Assembly: GCF_037890675.1 (NCBI RefSeq)
Contig: NZ_CP149574.1
Coordinates: 682,001 to 746,000 of the forward strand
Source: Methylovirgula sp. 4M-Z18
GTDB taxonomy: Bacteria; Pseudomonadota; Alphaproteobacteria; Rhizobiales; Beijerinckiaceae
Reading direction: 5' to 3'
Length of the DNA: 64,000 bases
This document shows, piece after piece, positions 52,942 to 63,212 of the stretch; within the stretch, counting starts at the first letter, position 1, and the number at the start of each line of letters is the position of its first letter. The position numbers and the translations under genes are program-made. Below the pieces are notes generated by a model. That model ran no database searches. It saw only the letters and a list, made by a program, of their open reading frames with translations, and was not told the DNA's origin.

Positions 52942-53559
52942 TCAGGTCGGCACGAACCGCGTTTTTTCGAACATCGGCACGGCTTGCGCGAATTCGGCGA
53001 GCCATTGCTCCAGTTTGGGGTGGGTCGCCCGCCATGCGCCGGCAAAGCGCAGGTCGAGATAGCCCAGCACGCACGCGACGGCGACATGGCCGATATCGAT
53101 CTCGCCGGTCGGAGGCGCGGCCTCGAGGGCCGCCAGGCCCCGCTCGATCTTGCCGTGCTGATGCTCCGTCCAGGTGGTTTCGTGCTTTTCCGGCGGACGG
53201 AAGCGCTTTTCATAGACGAGCAGCAGCGCCGCATCGGCGATGCCGTCGGCGAGCGCCTGGCAGGTGAGCGTGGCAAAGCGCGCTTTTGGCTCGGCCGGAA
53301 TGAGCTTGCGGCCACTGCTGAGAGAATCGAGATATTCGACGATCACCCGGCTGTCGTAGAGCGCCGTGCCGTCGTCCGTCAGCAGGCAGGGAATCTTGCC
53401 GAGTGGATTTTGCAGGCGGATGGAATCGCTGGGATCGAGCGTGTCCGTCGCGACGACCTCGATCCGGTCGAGGAGACCGAGCAGGGCCGCGGCGATCTTC
53501 ACCTTGCGGCCGAAGGGGGAGGCGGGCGACGAGCGTAAGAGTAACATCATAGTCTCCAT
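52942..53559 (-). CDS. Glutathione S-transferase family protein
   Basis: A 205-aa GST. The thioredoxin-like N-terminal domain has LLLRSSPASPFGRKVKIAAA (Ser/Cys position region of the active site), NPLGKIPCLLTDDG with the cis-Pro, and YDSRVIVEYLDSL (glutathione gamma-glutamyl site). An all-helical C-terminal domain follows. It starts near the rlmJ stop (7-bp gap, same strand), so the two may be co-transcribed. Confidence 0.9.
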   Translation of the reverse strand: METMMLLLRSSPASPFGRKVKIAAALLGLLDRIEVVATDTLDPSDSIRLQNPLGKIPCLLTDDGTALYDSRVIVEYLDSLSSGRKLIPAEPKARFATLTCQALADGIADAALLLVYEKRFRPPEKHETTWTEHQHGKIERGLAALEAAPPTGEIDIGHVAVACVLGYLDLRFAGAWRATHPKLEQWLAEFAQAVPMFEKTRFVPT

Positions 53560-53566
53560 GTTTTTA

Positions 53567-54415
53567 TCATTCGGGCACGAGCCAATCGACGCGTGCCTGA
53601 TGGTGGTTGTCGCGGGCGAGGCGCTTGGCGAGCCAGGGCAAAAGCACGTTCGCTTCGGCTTCGAGTTGATAGGGCGGATTGATCACCATCATGCCGGTGC
53701 CGTACAGCGCCGACGCATCCCGCTGCGGCGGCGCGATCTCGATTTCGAGCTGCAGGATCTTGCGCACGCCTGTCGCGGCGAGCTTACGCGCGAATTTGCC
53801 GGTCTGCTCCATATCCTTGAGCGGATACCACAGCGCATAAACTCCGGTGGCCCATTTGCGATGGGCGTGGGTCACGGCCTCGACCAGCCGCGTGAATTCG
53901 TTCGGCTCTTCGAAAGGCGGATCGATCAGCACGAGGCCGCGCCGTTCTTTGGGCGGTACATAGGCGTTGAGCGCCGTGTAGCCGTCGATCTCGATCACTT
54001 TCATGCGCTTGTCGCGCCCGATGCTCTCCGCCAGCAGCTTCGCGTCGACGGGATGCAGGTCGCACAGCGTGGCGCGGTCCTGGGGCCGCAGCAACGCCTG
54101 GACCAGCGCCGGCGAACCGGGGTAGAGCGCGGGCATGCCGTCCGTATCGAGCGGGCCGACCGCATCGAGATAGGGCTGCAGCAGCGCGTTGATCGCCTCC
54201 GGCCCAGGCGTCGCGAGCCGGGCAATGCCGTCGCGCCATTCGCCGGTGCGCGTCGCCTCCTCTCCGGAAAGATCATAGAGGCCGATCCCCGCGTGGGTAT
54301 CGAGATAGAAGATCGGCGCGTCCTTCTTGATGAGATAGCTCACGATGCGCGCGAGCAGCGCATGTTTGAACACGTCGGCAAAATTGCCGGCGTGGAACGC
54401 GTGACGGTAGTTCAT
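53567..54415 (-). CDS. rlmJ: 23S rRNA (adenine-2030-N6)-methyltransferase
   Basis: A 282-aa SAM-dependent methyltransferase that modifies A2030 of 23S rRNA. The family N-terminus MNYRHAFHAGNFADVFKHAL, the SAM-binding region YLDTHAGIGLYDL and the catalytic LIDPPFEEPNEF (DPPF) are all present. Length is typical (about 280). Confidence 0.94.
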   Translation of the reverse strand: MNYRHAFHAGNFADVFKHALLARIVSYLIKKDAPIFYLDTHAGIGLYDLSGEEATRTGEWRDGIARLATPGPEAINALLQPYLDAVGPLDTDGMPALYPGSPALVQALLRPQDRATLCDLHPVDAKLLAESIGRDKRMKVIEIDGYTALNAYVPPKERRGLVLIDPPFEEPNEFTRLVEAVTHAHRKWATGVYALWYPLKDMEQTGKFARKLAATGVRKILQLEIEIAPPQRDASALYGTGMMVINPPYQLEAEANVLLPWLAKRLARDNHHQARVDWLVPE

Positions 54416-54431
54416 GCGCCCCTTGCCCGCC

Positions 54432-54698
54432 TTAGGGTCGAAACTTAATCATGGATGGTGTCTGGACGCGGCCAAATTGACCGAATGCCAGGAGATGGGC
54501 TGACGCGGGACGTCCGTCCCGCTAGGACCATCGACGCCGCAGTCGGTCAATTTCGCCGCGCCTCCGGTGAGGTGAAAAATGGTCATCTGCCACGTCGCAA
54601 TGCTTGCCGGTACGGACGTACCGGCCGCGCAATGCTCCTCGCATTTGACCATTTTTGACCTCATCCAGACACCTTCCATGATTGAGTTTCGACCCTAA
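54432..54698. mobile_element. MITE-like element with 35-bp terminal inverted repeats
   Basis: The left end TTAGGGTCGAAACTTAATCA... (54432-54466) matches the reverse complement of the right end (54664-54698) with two mismatches over 35 bp. The 267-bp element has no ORF of its own. Its interior has further inverted pairs (GCGGGACGTCCGTCCCGC; TGAAAAATGGTCA/TGACCATTTTTGA), so the whole unit can fold on itself. It is flanked by the rlmJ start and the end of the next gene. Confidence 0.75.
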
Positions 54699-55159
54699 TG
54701 CACGTCCGAATGGGGCCGCAAAGTGCGGCAATGCAGGCCGTAGGAAAGATCGCGGTCGAGCCCTTCGACACACCAGGTGACGCCGGGACCCCAGCCAATC
54801 ATGCCGAGATCCTCGCCGATCTGATACACGACCTGCCGGTATTTGTTGTCGCTCGCCAGCACACGAGCGGCGCAATAGCGGCGCGGGATGTAATCGGCGC
54901 CGTCGGAACGAAAGCCGAGCTGCTTGATCCGGTCGAAGCTCTGCAAGGTCAGCGACGAATTCCAGTAGTAGCTTTCCTTCTGGCTGAAGCGCGATTGGAT
55001 CGTGCTTAGGATGCCGCCTTCGTCGCAGGCCGGCACATCGCCGGTATAGGGCAGGAAGCGTTTCTCGGCCGGCAGGATCGGCCGCGCCGATACCCCACTC
55101 GTAGAGGCGGCAACCAGCCCGGGAAGGACGAGTGCGAGCAGCAAGAGGCGGCGGATCAT
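54695..55159 (-). CDS. Hypothetical secreted protein
   Basis: A 154-aa protein with a signal peptide (MIRRLLLLALVLPGLVAAST, cleavage near SARP). The mature part has four cysteines (VPACDEGG, RRYCAARVLA, VTWCVEGLD, GLHCRTLRP), suggesting two disulfides, and YRQVVYQIGEDLGMIGWGPG. I recognise it only as a type of small periplasmic protein common in Hyphomicrobiales. Its TAG stop (54695-54697) lies within the terminal repeat of the MITE-like element, so the insertion may have trimmed the C-terminus. ATG 55159 is used instead of 55180 for the signal peptide. Confidence 0.75.
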   Translation of the reverse strand: MIRRLLLLALVLPGLVAASTSGVSARPILPAEKRFLPYTGDVPACDEGGILSTIQSRFSQKESYYWNSSLTLQSFDRIKQLGFRSDGADYIPRRYCAARVLASDNKYRQVVYQIGEDLGMIGWGPGVTWCVEGLDRDLSYGLHCRTLRPHSDVH

Positions 55160-55243
55160 GGTGCAAACCTTGAGAGGCAAATCGATCAGGCGCGACGATG
55201 CCGCGCCATGCCGCGCCGGTCAAGTTACATTCGGGCCAGACCG

Positions 55244-55828
55244 CTACAAGCTCGCCGCCGCGCGGGCCGCCTGGTCATAATGGCCGGAGAGGCCGCGTAA
55301 CATCGCGGCGACTTGGCTGATCGCGGCCTCGTTGAGCCCGACCGATTGCACCGCCTTGACGAGCAAAGCCTCGCGGATCTCGCGGTATTTCAGGCAGGCT
55401 TGCTCGCCTTTCGGGCTGATCGTGACCGCCTTTTCCTTACCCGCCTTCTGACTCTTCACCAAACCGAGGCGCTCGAGCTTTTTCAGCGCATAATTGACGA
55501 GATGGGTGTCCTCGATGTTGAGCACGAGGCAGATGTCGGCGAGCTTCTTGGCCCGGCCGCGATGATTGACCGTATGCAGCACCATGACGTCGAGCGGCGA
55601 GAGGTCGGGGAGCCCCGCCGCCGCCATGCCGCGCACCATCCAGCGGTGGAACGCATGGCTCGCGAGCATCAGGCCGAATTCGAGCTCGGAGAGAGCGGGG
55701 CTCGCGCCCGAGGCAAGATGGGCGGAGGCGACGATCGGGCCGAAGCCGCGCGGCTGCGGCGGCGCATCATCGCCGCCGAATCCGGGCAGGACGGAGGGTT
55801 TGGGGCGGGGCTTGCCAGGGGTCGTCAT
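55244..55828 (-). CDS. MarR-type winged-helix regulator
   Basis: A 194-aa protein. After a Pro-rich N-terminus, residues about 60-165 form a MarR fold: MVLHTVNHRGRAKKLADICL, NIEDTHLVNYALKKLERLGL (recognition helix), then the wing VKSQKAGKEKAVTISPKGEQ. ATG 55828 (MTTPGKPR) replaces a longer reading that runs into a repeat. Target and ligand unknown. Confidence 0.85.
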   Translation of the reverse strand: MTTPGKPRPKPSVLPGFGGDDAPPQPRGFGPIVASAHLASGASPALSELEFGLMLASHAFHRWMVRGMAAAGLPDLSPLDVMVLHTVNHRGRAKKLADICLVLNIEDTHLVNYALKKLERLGLVKSQKAGKEKAVTISPKGEQACLKYREIREALLVKAVQSVGLNEAAISQVAAMLRGLSGHYDQAARAAASL

Positions 55829-55858
55829 GGGGCGCTTCCATCGGCCTAGCGGGGATGA

Positions 55859-55914
55859 GTGGACCGCGGGCTCGCAGCCCGCCTGCGGCCTGGAGGGCCA
55901 CGGTCCGTTCACGC
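55859..55914. repeat. GGACCGCGG-type hairpin repeat
   Basis: GTGGACCGCGGGCTCGCAGC...GGGCCACGGTCCGTTCACGC: imperfect inverted repeat upstream of the MarR gene, related to that at 63213-63284 (both end GGTCCGTTCA). Confidence 0.55.
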
Positions 55915-56019
55915 TAGCGCAGAAAGAATTTTATCGCAATATTGTCGCCGATACATTGACAAATTATCGATAAAATGTCGATATTCGCCTCATCAGTCAG
56001 GTTACGGTATCTACATCTC

Positions 56020-56146
56020 CGTCATTGCGAGCGAAGCGAAGCAATCCATCCCCCAACTTATGTTCTTGGTCGCAACTGCTTAAACTGCGACACAATTCTC
56101 CAGGGGGTGGATGGATTGCTTCGTCGCTTCGCTCCTCGCAATGACG
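56020..56146. repeat. Inverted repeat of the GCGAGCGAAGCGAAGCAATCC family
   Basis: CGTCATTGCGAGCGAAGCGA...CAATCCATCCCCCA at the left is matched by its complement at the right (TGGGGGATGGATT-type ... CGCAATGACG) with small indels. This is a widespread dispersed palindromic repeat of alphaproteobacteria. It lies about 45 bp upstream of the hydantoinase gene. Confidence 0.75.
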
Positions 56147-56189
56147 GAAGAGGTGTGCATACCTTAGATCAATCGGGGAGATCGCATTC

Positions 56190-59100
56190 GTGAGCAAAGC
56201 AGCCACCGCCAAAAAGCCGAAAAAAGCCGGGACCTGGGATTTCTGGATCGACCGCGGCGGCACGTTCACGGATATCGTCGGCCGCGATCCGCACGGCGGC
56301 CTGCATGCCCATAAATTGCTCTCCGAAAACCCCGGCGCCTATAGCGACGCGGCGGTGCAGGGCATTCGCGATCTGCTCAGTCTTGCCAAGGGCGAGGCCA
56401 TCCCGGCGGGGTGGATCGGCGCCGTCAAGATGGGCACGACGGTCGCGACCAATGCACTGCTGGAGCGCAAGGGCGAGAAGACCTTGCTCGTCACCACCAA
56501 GGGGTTCCGCGACGCTCTGGAGATCGGCTATCAGGCGCGGCCGAAGATCTTCGCCAAGAATATCATCAAGCCGGAGCAACTCTATGCTGACGTGGTCGAG
56601 GTGGATGAGCGCGTCCTGGCCGATGGCAAAGTGGAAAAAGAGCCGGATTTGAAGAAGGTGACGCGCGACCTCAAAGCGGCCCGCAAGGCTGGCTTCGATG
56701 CCGTCGCCATCGTCTTCATGCACGCCTACCGCTTCCCCGAGCACGAAAAGCGTGTTGCGGCGCTGGCGCGCGAGATGGGTTTCGCCCAAGTCTCCGTCAG
56801 CCACGAGGTGTCGCCGCTGATCAAGCTCGTCGGGCGCGGCGACACGACCGTTGTGGACGCCTATCTCACGCCGATCCTGTCGCGCTATGTCAACCAGGTG
56901 GCGCGCGAACTCGATGTCGAACGCACGGGCGCGCGGCTGATGTTCATGATGTCGTCGGGCGGCCTCACCGCGGCCAATCTGTTCGCGGGCAAGGACGCCA
57001 TTCTCTCCGGTCCGGCCGGCGGCGTCGTCGCGATGAGCGCGACCGGCGAGAGCGCGGGCTTCAAGCGCATCATCGGCTTCGACATGGGTGGCACCTCGAC
57101 CGATGTCGCGCATTACGACGGCGAATTCGAGCGCGCCTTTGAAACCGAGGTTGCGGGCGTGCGTATGCGCGCGCCGATGATGCTGATTCATACGGTGGCG
57201 GCGGGCGGGGGCTCGATCCTGCACTACGACGGCTCGCGTTTCCGCGTCGGCCCGGATTCGGCCGGCGCCAATCCGGGCCCGAAATGCTATCGTCGCGGCG
57301 GGCCGCTGGCGGTGACCGACGCCAATGTGATGACCGGCAAACTGCTGCCCGATTTCTTCCCGAAAATCTTCGGCCCGGAGCAGAACGAACCGCTCGATGT
57401 CGATCATGTGCGCGAGGCCTTCATGGCCATGGCGCGCGAAGTCGGCGACGGCCGCAAGCCGGAGGCTGCGGCTGACGGGTTCATTCAGATCGCCGTCGCC
57501 AATATGGCCGAAGCGATCAAGAAAATCTCGGTCGCGCGCGGCTATGACGTCACGCGCTATGCGCTCAATTGCTTCGGCGGCGCGGGCGGCCAGCATGCCT
57601 GTCTCGTCGCCGACGCGCTCAGCATGAAGACCGTGCTGGTTCATCCGTTCTCGTCGCTGCTGTCGGCCTACGGCATGGGCCTTGCCGATATTCGTGCGAC
57701 GCGCAGCCAAGGGCTCGAAGAGGCATTCGGCGACAAGGCGCTGAAAAGCATTGCGCGCGTGGGTAAAAGGCTCAGCGCCGAGACGCTCAAGGAAGTCGCA
57801 AGCCAGGGCGTCGCGAAATCCGACGTGACGCTGCATGTGAGCGCTCATATCCGCTATGCCGGCACGGACACGCCGATCGTCGTGAAGGCCGGTTCGCTCG
57901 AGGCGATGAAAAAGGCCTTCGAGAAAGCGCATAAGGCACGCTTCGGTTTCATGGACCGTTCCAAGCATCTCGTGATCGAGGCAGTCTCGGTCGAAGCAGT
58001 CGGCGGCGGCGCTCGCTTCGTCGAGCGCGCCAAGACGAAAGGCAGAACGCGCCTGCCCAAGCCCGCGCGCAGCACGCAGTTTTTCTCCGGCGGCGCATGG
58101 CATGAGGCCAATGTCTATACGCGCGATCAGTTGAACCTCGGCCACAAGGTGAAGGGCCCGGCGCTCCTGATCGAACCGCACCAGACGATTGTGATCGAGC
58201 CGGGCTGGCAGGCTGAATTGACGGTGAAGAATCACATTGTGCTGCAGCGCGTCGTTGCCTTGCCAAAGCGCACGGCGATCGGCACCAAGGCCGATCCGGT
58301 GTTGCTCGAGATCTTCAACAATCTCTTCATGTCGATTGCCGAGCAGATGGGCGTGACTTTGCAGAACACCGCCTATTCGGTGAACATCAAGGAGCGGCTC
58401 GATTTCTCCTGCGCCGTGTTCGACGCCGACGGCCGGCTTGTCGCCAATGCACCGCATATGCCGGTGCATTTGGGTTCGATGGACCGCTCGGTCGAGACGA
58501 TTGCACGCCTCAACAAGGGCAAGCTGAAACCAGGCGACGTCTATGCGCTGAACGCGCCGTACAACGGCGGCACGCATCTGCCCGACATCACCGTCTGCAC
58601 GCCGGTGTTTGATGACAACGGCAAGAAGATCCTGTTCTGGGTCGCCTCGCGCGGCCACCACGCCGATGTCGGCGGCGTCTCGCCGGGCTCGATGAGTCCG
58701 CGCGCCACCAATATCATCGAGGAAGGCGTCTATATCGACAATTTCAAACTCGTCGATGGCGGCAAGTTCCGCGAGAAGGAACTCTATGCGCTGCTCGAAG
58801 GCGCGCCTTATCCCGCGCGCAATCCGCTGCAGAATGTCAATGATCTCAAAGCACAGATCGCAGCCAATGAGAAGGGCGTGCAGGAACTCGCCAAAATGGT
58901 GGTGCACTTCACGCTGCCGGTGGTGAAAGCCTATATGGCGCATGTGCAGGATAATGCGGCCGAGAGCGTTGCGCGTGTCATCGACCGCCTGAGCGATTCC
59001 TCCTTCGAATATGAGATGGATCAGGGCACCTTCATCCGCGTGAAGATCACGGTCGATCGCAAGGCGCGGCGCGCGACAATCGATTTCACTGGCACGAGCC

Positions 59101-59822
59101 CACAGCAGCCGACCAATTTCAACGCGCCCGAACCGGTCGCGCGCGCGGCGGTGTTGTATGTGTTCCGCGTGATGGTGGACGACGACATTCCGATGAATGC
59201 GGGCTGTCTGCGCAATCTCGACATCGTCATTCCGAAAGGCTCGATGCTCTCGCCCGAATATCCGGCGGCGGTAGTCGCGGGCAATGTGGAAACGAGCCAA
59301 GCGGTGACCGACACGTTGTTCGGCGCGCTGCGCGGCCTCGGCTCGGCCCAGGGCACGATGAACAATCTCACCTGGGGCAACAAGAAGCACCAATATTACG
59401 AGACGCTCTGTTCCGGCGCGCCGGCGGGCCATGGTTTCAGCGGAGCCTCGGGCGTGCACACCCACATGACCAATTCGCGCCTGACCGATCCGGAAATTCT
59501 CGAATTCCGCTTCCCCGTGGTGCTGGAGGATTTCCACATCCGGCGCGGCTCGGGGGGCAAGGGCGAGTTCCAGGCGGGCGATGGCACGAAGCGCACGGTG
59601 CGCTTCCTGGAAGCGATGGACCTGGCGATCCTCTCCGGCCACCGCCGTGTGCCGACCTTCGGGCTGGATGGCGGTGAGTCCGGCGAACTCGGCCACAATT
59701 ACGCGCGGCGTAAGGGTGGCAAGATCGAGGAACTGCAAGGCTGCGACCAGACCACGATGGCGCCGGGCGACGCGATCATCATCGTGACGCCCACAGGCGG
59801 TGGTGTGGGCAAGGCGGAGTGA
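56190..59822 (+). CDS. Fused hydantoinase/5-oxoprolinase (HyuA-HyuB)
   Basis: A 1210-aa ATP-dependent amidohydrolase. Residues about 15-680 are the HyuA-type ASKHA half ([67 protein letters not shown]). About 700-1205 are HyuB ([50 protein letters not shown]). Fused proteins of this length act as 5-oxoprolinases or N-methylhydantoinases. The latter would give N-carbamoylsarcosine, a link to the sarcosine genes here, but the substrate cannot be read from sequence. GTG 56190 has GGGGAG 9 bases upstream. A long open frame on the opposite strand is a composition shadow. Confidence 0.9.
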   Translation: MSKAATAKKPKKAGTWDFWIDRGGTFTDIVGRDPHGGLHAHKLLSENPGAYSDAAVQGIRDLLSLAKGEAIPAGWIGAVKMGTTVATNALLERKGEKTLLVTTKGFRDALEIGYQARPKIFAKNIIKPEQLYADVVEVDERVLADGKVEKEPDLKKVTRDLKAARKAGFDAVAIVFMHAYRFPEHEKRVAALAREMGFAQVSVSHEVSPLIKLVGRGDTTVVDAYLTPILSRYVNQVARELDVERTGARLMFMMSSGGLTAANLFAGKDAILSGPAGGVVAMSATGESAGFKRIIGFDMGGTSTDVAHYDGEFERAFETEVAGVRMRAPMMLIHTVAAGGGSILHYDGSRFRVGPDSAGANPGPKCYRRGGPLAVTDANVMTGKLLPDFFPKIFGPEQNEPLDVDHVREAFMAMAREVGDGRKPEAAADGFIQIAVANMAEAIKKISVARGYDVTRYALNCFGGAGGQHACLVADALSMKTVLVHPFSSLLSAYGMGLADIRATRSQGLEEAFGDKALKSIARVGKRLSAETLKEVASQGVAKSDVTLHVSAHIRYAGTDTPIVVKAGSLEAMKKAFEKAHKARFGFMDRSKHLVIEAVSVEAVGGGARFVERAKTKGRTRLPKPARSTQFFSGGAWHEANVYTRDQLNLGHKVKGPALLIEPHQTIVIEPGWQAELTVKNHIVLQRVVALPKRTAIGTKADPVLLEIFNNLFMSIAEQMGVTLQNTAYSVNIKERLDFSCAVFDADGRLVANAPHMPVHLGSMDRSVETIARLNKGKLKPGDVYALNAPYNGGTHLPDITVCTPVFDDNGKKILFWVASRGHHADVGGVSPGSMSPRATNIIEEGVYIDNFKLVDGGKFREKELYALLEGAPYPARNPLQNVNDLKAQIAANEKGVQELAKMVVHFTLPVVKAYMAHVQDNAAESVARVIDRLSDSSFEYEMDQGTFIRVKITVDRKARRATIDFTGTSPQQPTNFNAPEPVARAAVLYVFRVMVDDDIPMNAGCLRNLDIVIPKGSMLSPEYPAAVVAGNVETSQAVTDTLFGALRGLGSAQGTMNNLTWGNKKHQYYETLCSGAPAGHGFSGASGVHTHMTNSRLTDPEILEFRFPVVLEDFHIRRGSGGKGEFQAGDGTKRTVRFLEAMDLAILSGHRRVPTFGLDGGESGELGHNYARRKGGKIEELQGCDQTTMAPGDAIIIVTPTGGGVGKAE

Positions 59823-60063
59823 AGAACAATGATGGACGATTGGCAAAAAGCCATTCGTCCGCGATCTCACCCGCGGTCGCGATGGGGCGCGCCTGTGGGC
59901 GAAGCGTCCTGGCCAAAGGAACTAGGCACAATTGGCGGCTTTAAAAAGAGGCCCTTCGGTGTAGCACTATGCCACACTGACCGAATGATAAAAGATTGGC
60001 TCGGGGATGCTTGCGTCGCGTCGGGTTCTCGTACCCGACGCGCAACCGAAGGAGATCTTGCAC

Positions 60064-60339
60064 ATGGACGAGCTCTTCCCCATTGGCGTCGGCGCCGCAA
60101 TCGGCGCGCTGTCCACTTTTGATTTGCGCTGGTTTCGCCCACTCTGGTTGCGTTTGTTGATGATTGCCCTTGCGGGGGGCACCGCGACATTCGTGAGCGG
60201 CGAATATCAACAAAGCTGGCTCTTTGTCTGCGCCGATATTTTGGAGGTGGCCTTTTGCGCCCTGATAGGCGCCTTCGCCGTCAACTATCTTCGCACGGGA
60301 CGATTGAGTCTGCGTGCGTCCGTACCTGCGTCCAGATGA
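60064..60339 (+). CDS. Small membrane protein
   Basis: A 91-aa protein with three predicted helices (PIGVGAAIGALSTFDLRW; LWLRLLMIALAGGTATFVSG; LFVCADILEVAFCALIGAFA). ATG 60064 has AAGGAG nine bases upstream; a longer reading from 60007 has no such site. Not recognised; no partner gene nearby. Confidence 0.6.
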   Translation: MDELFPIGVGAAIGALSTFDLRWFRPLWLRLLMIALAGGTATFVSGEYQQSWLFVCADILEVAFCALIGAFAVNYLRTGRLSLRASVPASR

Positions 60340-60578
60340 GGAAACTGATCTCTTCGACGCAGATCTAAATAAACGCCACCAGGAAAATCCGATTCCGCAT
60401 CATGACTCAATGATGTGCCGCGGCGACGCGTGCGTTGCAGGCGGTACCGTACTTCATGCTCGGTCGATGTGTTTGCGCCACGTGGGTCGTTCCCGTTGAC
60501 TGATGCGGGCTGCTGAAGAAGCAGGTCAGCCGATCCTATGAGCCTGAAGTTGACACTCTTTGCAACAGGGAGGCTCCC
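60340..60578. other. Non-coding stretch, nothing recognised
   Basis: Between the small membrane gene and the BNR-repeat gene I see no ORF or structured repeat, only a good Shine-Dalgarno sequence (GGGAGG at 60568) for the next gene. Confidence 0.4.
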
Positions 60579-63194
60579 ATGACAATTGTCATCCATGGTC
60601 CGCGGTTCAACCGACGCGTGAGCTGCGACAGCAATCCGCAAAACGCCCGCAGCGAATCCGACCTCGCTGTGAATCCGCTTGATCCGTACAACATGGTCGG
60701 CTCGTCGAAGCGGTTCACCGATATCGTGAATTACGCCTTTTCGCTCGCTGCCTATGCGACATTCGATGGCGGCCAAACGTGGACCGAGACCGTGTTGCCG
60801 TTGGTGGACACCGACGGCAGAACTTATCCCAGCACCACCGATCCTGCGGTGATTTTCGATGACGTCGGCAACGTCTACATCGTTGCATTGCCCTGGCAGG
60901 GAGAAAGCGGCCCCAATCACGGACAAACGATCGGCATCAGCATCTACAAGTCGACAGATGGCGGCCGCACCTGGGGCGCACCCCAACTCATCCATCAGAG
61001 CACGGTCGACGATAAGCAGGCCTGTTGGGCCGACACGACCGGCGGGCCGAATTCCGGCAATGTCTATGCGGCATGGGATGGCGCCGGCGGGATGTTGTTT
61101 GCCCGGACGACAGACCACGGAACAACCTGGAAGGGCACGCGCATAGGCGGCGTCGATCAACCGGCAGGTTCGGCGATTCCCGGCACATCCGATTCTTTCT
61201 CGCCGGAACTGACCGTGATGGCGGATGGCACATTGCTGATTGTCTGGGCGCCCGAAGGCGGCAGTTCGATCAAGCTCGTCACGTCTTCCGACGGTGGCGC
61301 GACATTCTCGGCGCCGATCACCGTGGCCAGCGGCATCACCAACCTGATGGGCGCCCTGTCGACCATCGGCGGGTGGCCGGTCTTTCCTGGCGGCACGTTC
61401 CGCGTGATCACCTACGCCTGCGTCACGACGAGCGGTACGGGTGTCACGGTTGCCTGGGCGGATATGCGAGAGCAGATATCGCGCATCTATTACCGATTTT
61501 CTCCTGACGGCGGCACGACCTGGGATGGCCCATCGTCCGGCCAGCCCATGTTTACCGGTGCCCAGGCTTCGCCCGCAAACATGCAGGATTTTCATCCGCA
61601 GCTTGCCACGACGCCGACGGGCGAAGTCGGGATCACATTCTATGAATTCGGCCCGATGCCCGATGGCGAGTTTCAGAGTGATCAGATCGTGGTCGAGATG
61701 GCGGCTTCCACCGACGGCGGCGTGACATTCGCCAGTCGTGTCACCGTGTCGGACCGCAGTTGGAATCCGGCATTCGACGCGCCCAATGCAGATGCGATTC
61801 CGGGTGTCACGTTCATTGGCGACTATTACGGATTCGCGGCCAGCACGCTGGGGTTCTTCCCCTTCTGGACGGATACGCGAAGCGGCATCCAGGAGATGTT
61901 CATCGCGCGCGTCTCGATCTATCCGGCCGATCTTTACACCCGCGATGGGCCGGGAGATACCGGCAGCGTGCCATCGCCGGGCGCGGTATTTTGGGAATCG
62001 CCCGATATGGTCGTGCGCCATCAACCGGACGGCGATGTGAATTTCGTCGATCAAGGCTTGCTGCGCAACGGCGTGACAACCCACTATGTCTATGGCCGCG
62101 CCACCAACAATGGGCCGAACGACACGTCTGCCGCGACCTTTGCCGTCACGGTCGGCAATTTCCCCTCCTTGCTCGGATTGCCGGGCTCGGAGTTCTGGTA
62201 TCCGCAAGATTGGTATCCGGACGATTGGTCGACTGCTGCGCTCGCAAGCAATCATCTTTATCTTGGCGAGAGCGCGCCGCTCGCGGTCGCGAATGGCGAG
62301 ACGGTGATCTTCGGACCCATCACTTGGCCAGCCGGACAAATCCCGATTGAAGGAACCTGGCACCCGTGTCTGCTCGGCGAGATCCGCAGCGGTAACGACG
62401 ATTCGGCCGGTGGCACCAACGGCGGCGACATTCCGGCCGATCCCGCCGATATGTGTCCGCACGGCTCCTTCGTCTACGGCAACAACAATGTCTGCCAGCG
62501 CAATCTGACCTATGTCCATATGCCTGCGGGCGAGTCGATGCATGTGCATTTGCCGTTCATTGCCGGCAGCGTATGGGATGCAAAACATCGCACCATCGAC
62601 ATCACGGTCGACAAGGGGCACGAGCTCGCCGAAGTGCCGATGACCTTGCGCATGGACCCGATCTCGCTGCCCGGACACGGATTGGGTGGCGGCGACGGCG
62701 ATCACGACGATTGCTGCGCGCCGGGCGAATTGGTGTTCACCGGTGAATGCCGTGTCATGGTTCGGGTCGGCAATTGCGTGGCCGGAGAGATCGTTACGAC
62801 GAAAGGAACGGTGTGGCGATCCTATTGCCCGTGCCAATGTCGCGAGAAAAACCAGGATGGCAAGTGCACCTGCCATGGCAAAAATAAAAAGGAAATGGTG
62901 GCGGCTCACGCCACGATGGAGCGGGCCGCGGCCGCATCCGTGTCGCGGAGCTGGGAACTCAAGACTCAGCGCACGACCGTCAGTTTCAGCGTCGACGCGC
63001 AGGAGTTGCGCAAACTCACCCTGTCGTTCGTTGCGCCGGCGCACCTGAAAAAGAGTACGATCGTGCGCATCGCCCAGCGCAAGGACGGCAAAATTCCGAC
63101 CGGCGGCGTCTCGCTGCAGTTGCTGGTGGGCGACGACCCGAAGGCGCTGGCAGTTAGCAAGACGGCTGCGGTCGGAAAAAGGCGGAAGGCATAG
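60579..63194 (+). CDS. BNR/Asp-box repeat (sialidase-like) protein with Cys-rich segment
   Basis: An 871-aa protein. Residues about 20-450 form a beta-propeller with at least four Asp boxes (STDGGRTWGAP, SSDGGATFSAP, SPDGGTTWDGP, STDGGVTFASR), as in exo-sialidases and other BNR-repeat proteins. About 470-690 is a beta-sandwich-like region (YVYGRATNNGPNDTSAATFA). About 715-775 is Cys-rich (DDCCAPGELVFTGEC, YCPCQCREKNQDGKC, CTCHGK), followed by a basic C-terminus. No signal peptide is visible, which is odd for this fold. The classical sialidase Arg triad was not identified, so enzymatic activity is not claimed. Confidence 0.7.
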   Translation: MTIVIHGPRFNRRVSCDSNPQNARSESDLAVNPLDPYNMVGSSKRFTDIVNYAFSLAAYATFDGGQTWTETVLPLVDTDGRTYPSTTDPAVIFDDVGNVYIVALPWQGESGPNHGQTIGISIYKSTDGGRTWGAPQLIHQSTVDDKQACWADTTGGPNSGNVYAAWDGAGGMLFARTTDHGTTWKGTRIGGVDQPAGSAIPGTSDSFSPELTVMADGTLLIVWAPEGGSSIKLVTSSDGGATFSAPITVASGITNLMGALSTIGGWPVFPGGTFRVITYACVTTSGTGVTVAWADMREQISRIYYRFSPDGGTTWDGPSSGQPMFTGAQASPANMQDFHPQLATTPTGEVGITFYEFGPMPDGEFQSDQIVVEMAASTDGGVTFASRVTVSDRSWNPAFDAPNADAIPGVTFIGDYYGFAASTLGFFPFWTDTRSGIQEMFIARVSIYPADLYTRDGPGDTGSVPSPGAVFWESPDMVVRHQPDGDVNFVDQGLLRNGVTTHYVYGRATNNGPNDTSAATFAVTVGNFPSLLGLPGSEFWYPQDWYPDDWSTAALASNHLYLGESAPLAVANGETVIFGPITWPAGQIPIEGTWHPCLLGEIRSGNDDSAGGTNGGDIPADPADMCPHGSFVYGNNNVCQRNLTYVHMPAGESMHVHLPFIAGSVWDAKHRTIDITVDKGHELAEVPMTLRMDPISLPGHGLGGGDGDHDDCCAPGELVFTGECRVMVRVGNCVAGEIVTTKGTVWRSYCPCQCREKNQDGKCTCHGKNKKEMVAAHATMERAAAASVSRSWELKTQRTTVSFSVDAQELRKLTLSFVAPAHLKKSTIVRIAQRKDGKIPTGGVSLQLLVGDDPKALAVSKTAAVGKRRKA

Positions 63195-63212
63195 GTGCCG
63201 ATAGGAGGATAG

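Noticed and set aside
56020-56146. Possible CRISPR or regulatory array
   Set aside because: Only two inverted copies of a widespread alphaproteobacterial palindrome; no regular direct repeats or spacers.
56169-59870. A 1233-codon open frame on the minus strand
   Set aside because: It lies exactly antisense to the hydantoinase gene, is Arg/His/Ala-rich low-complexity sequence and matches no family; high GC third positions keep it open.
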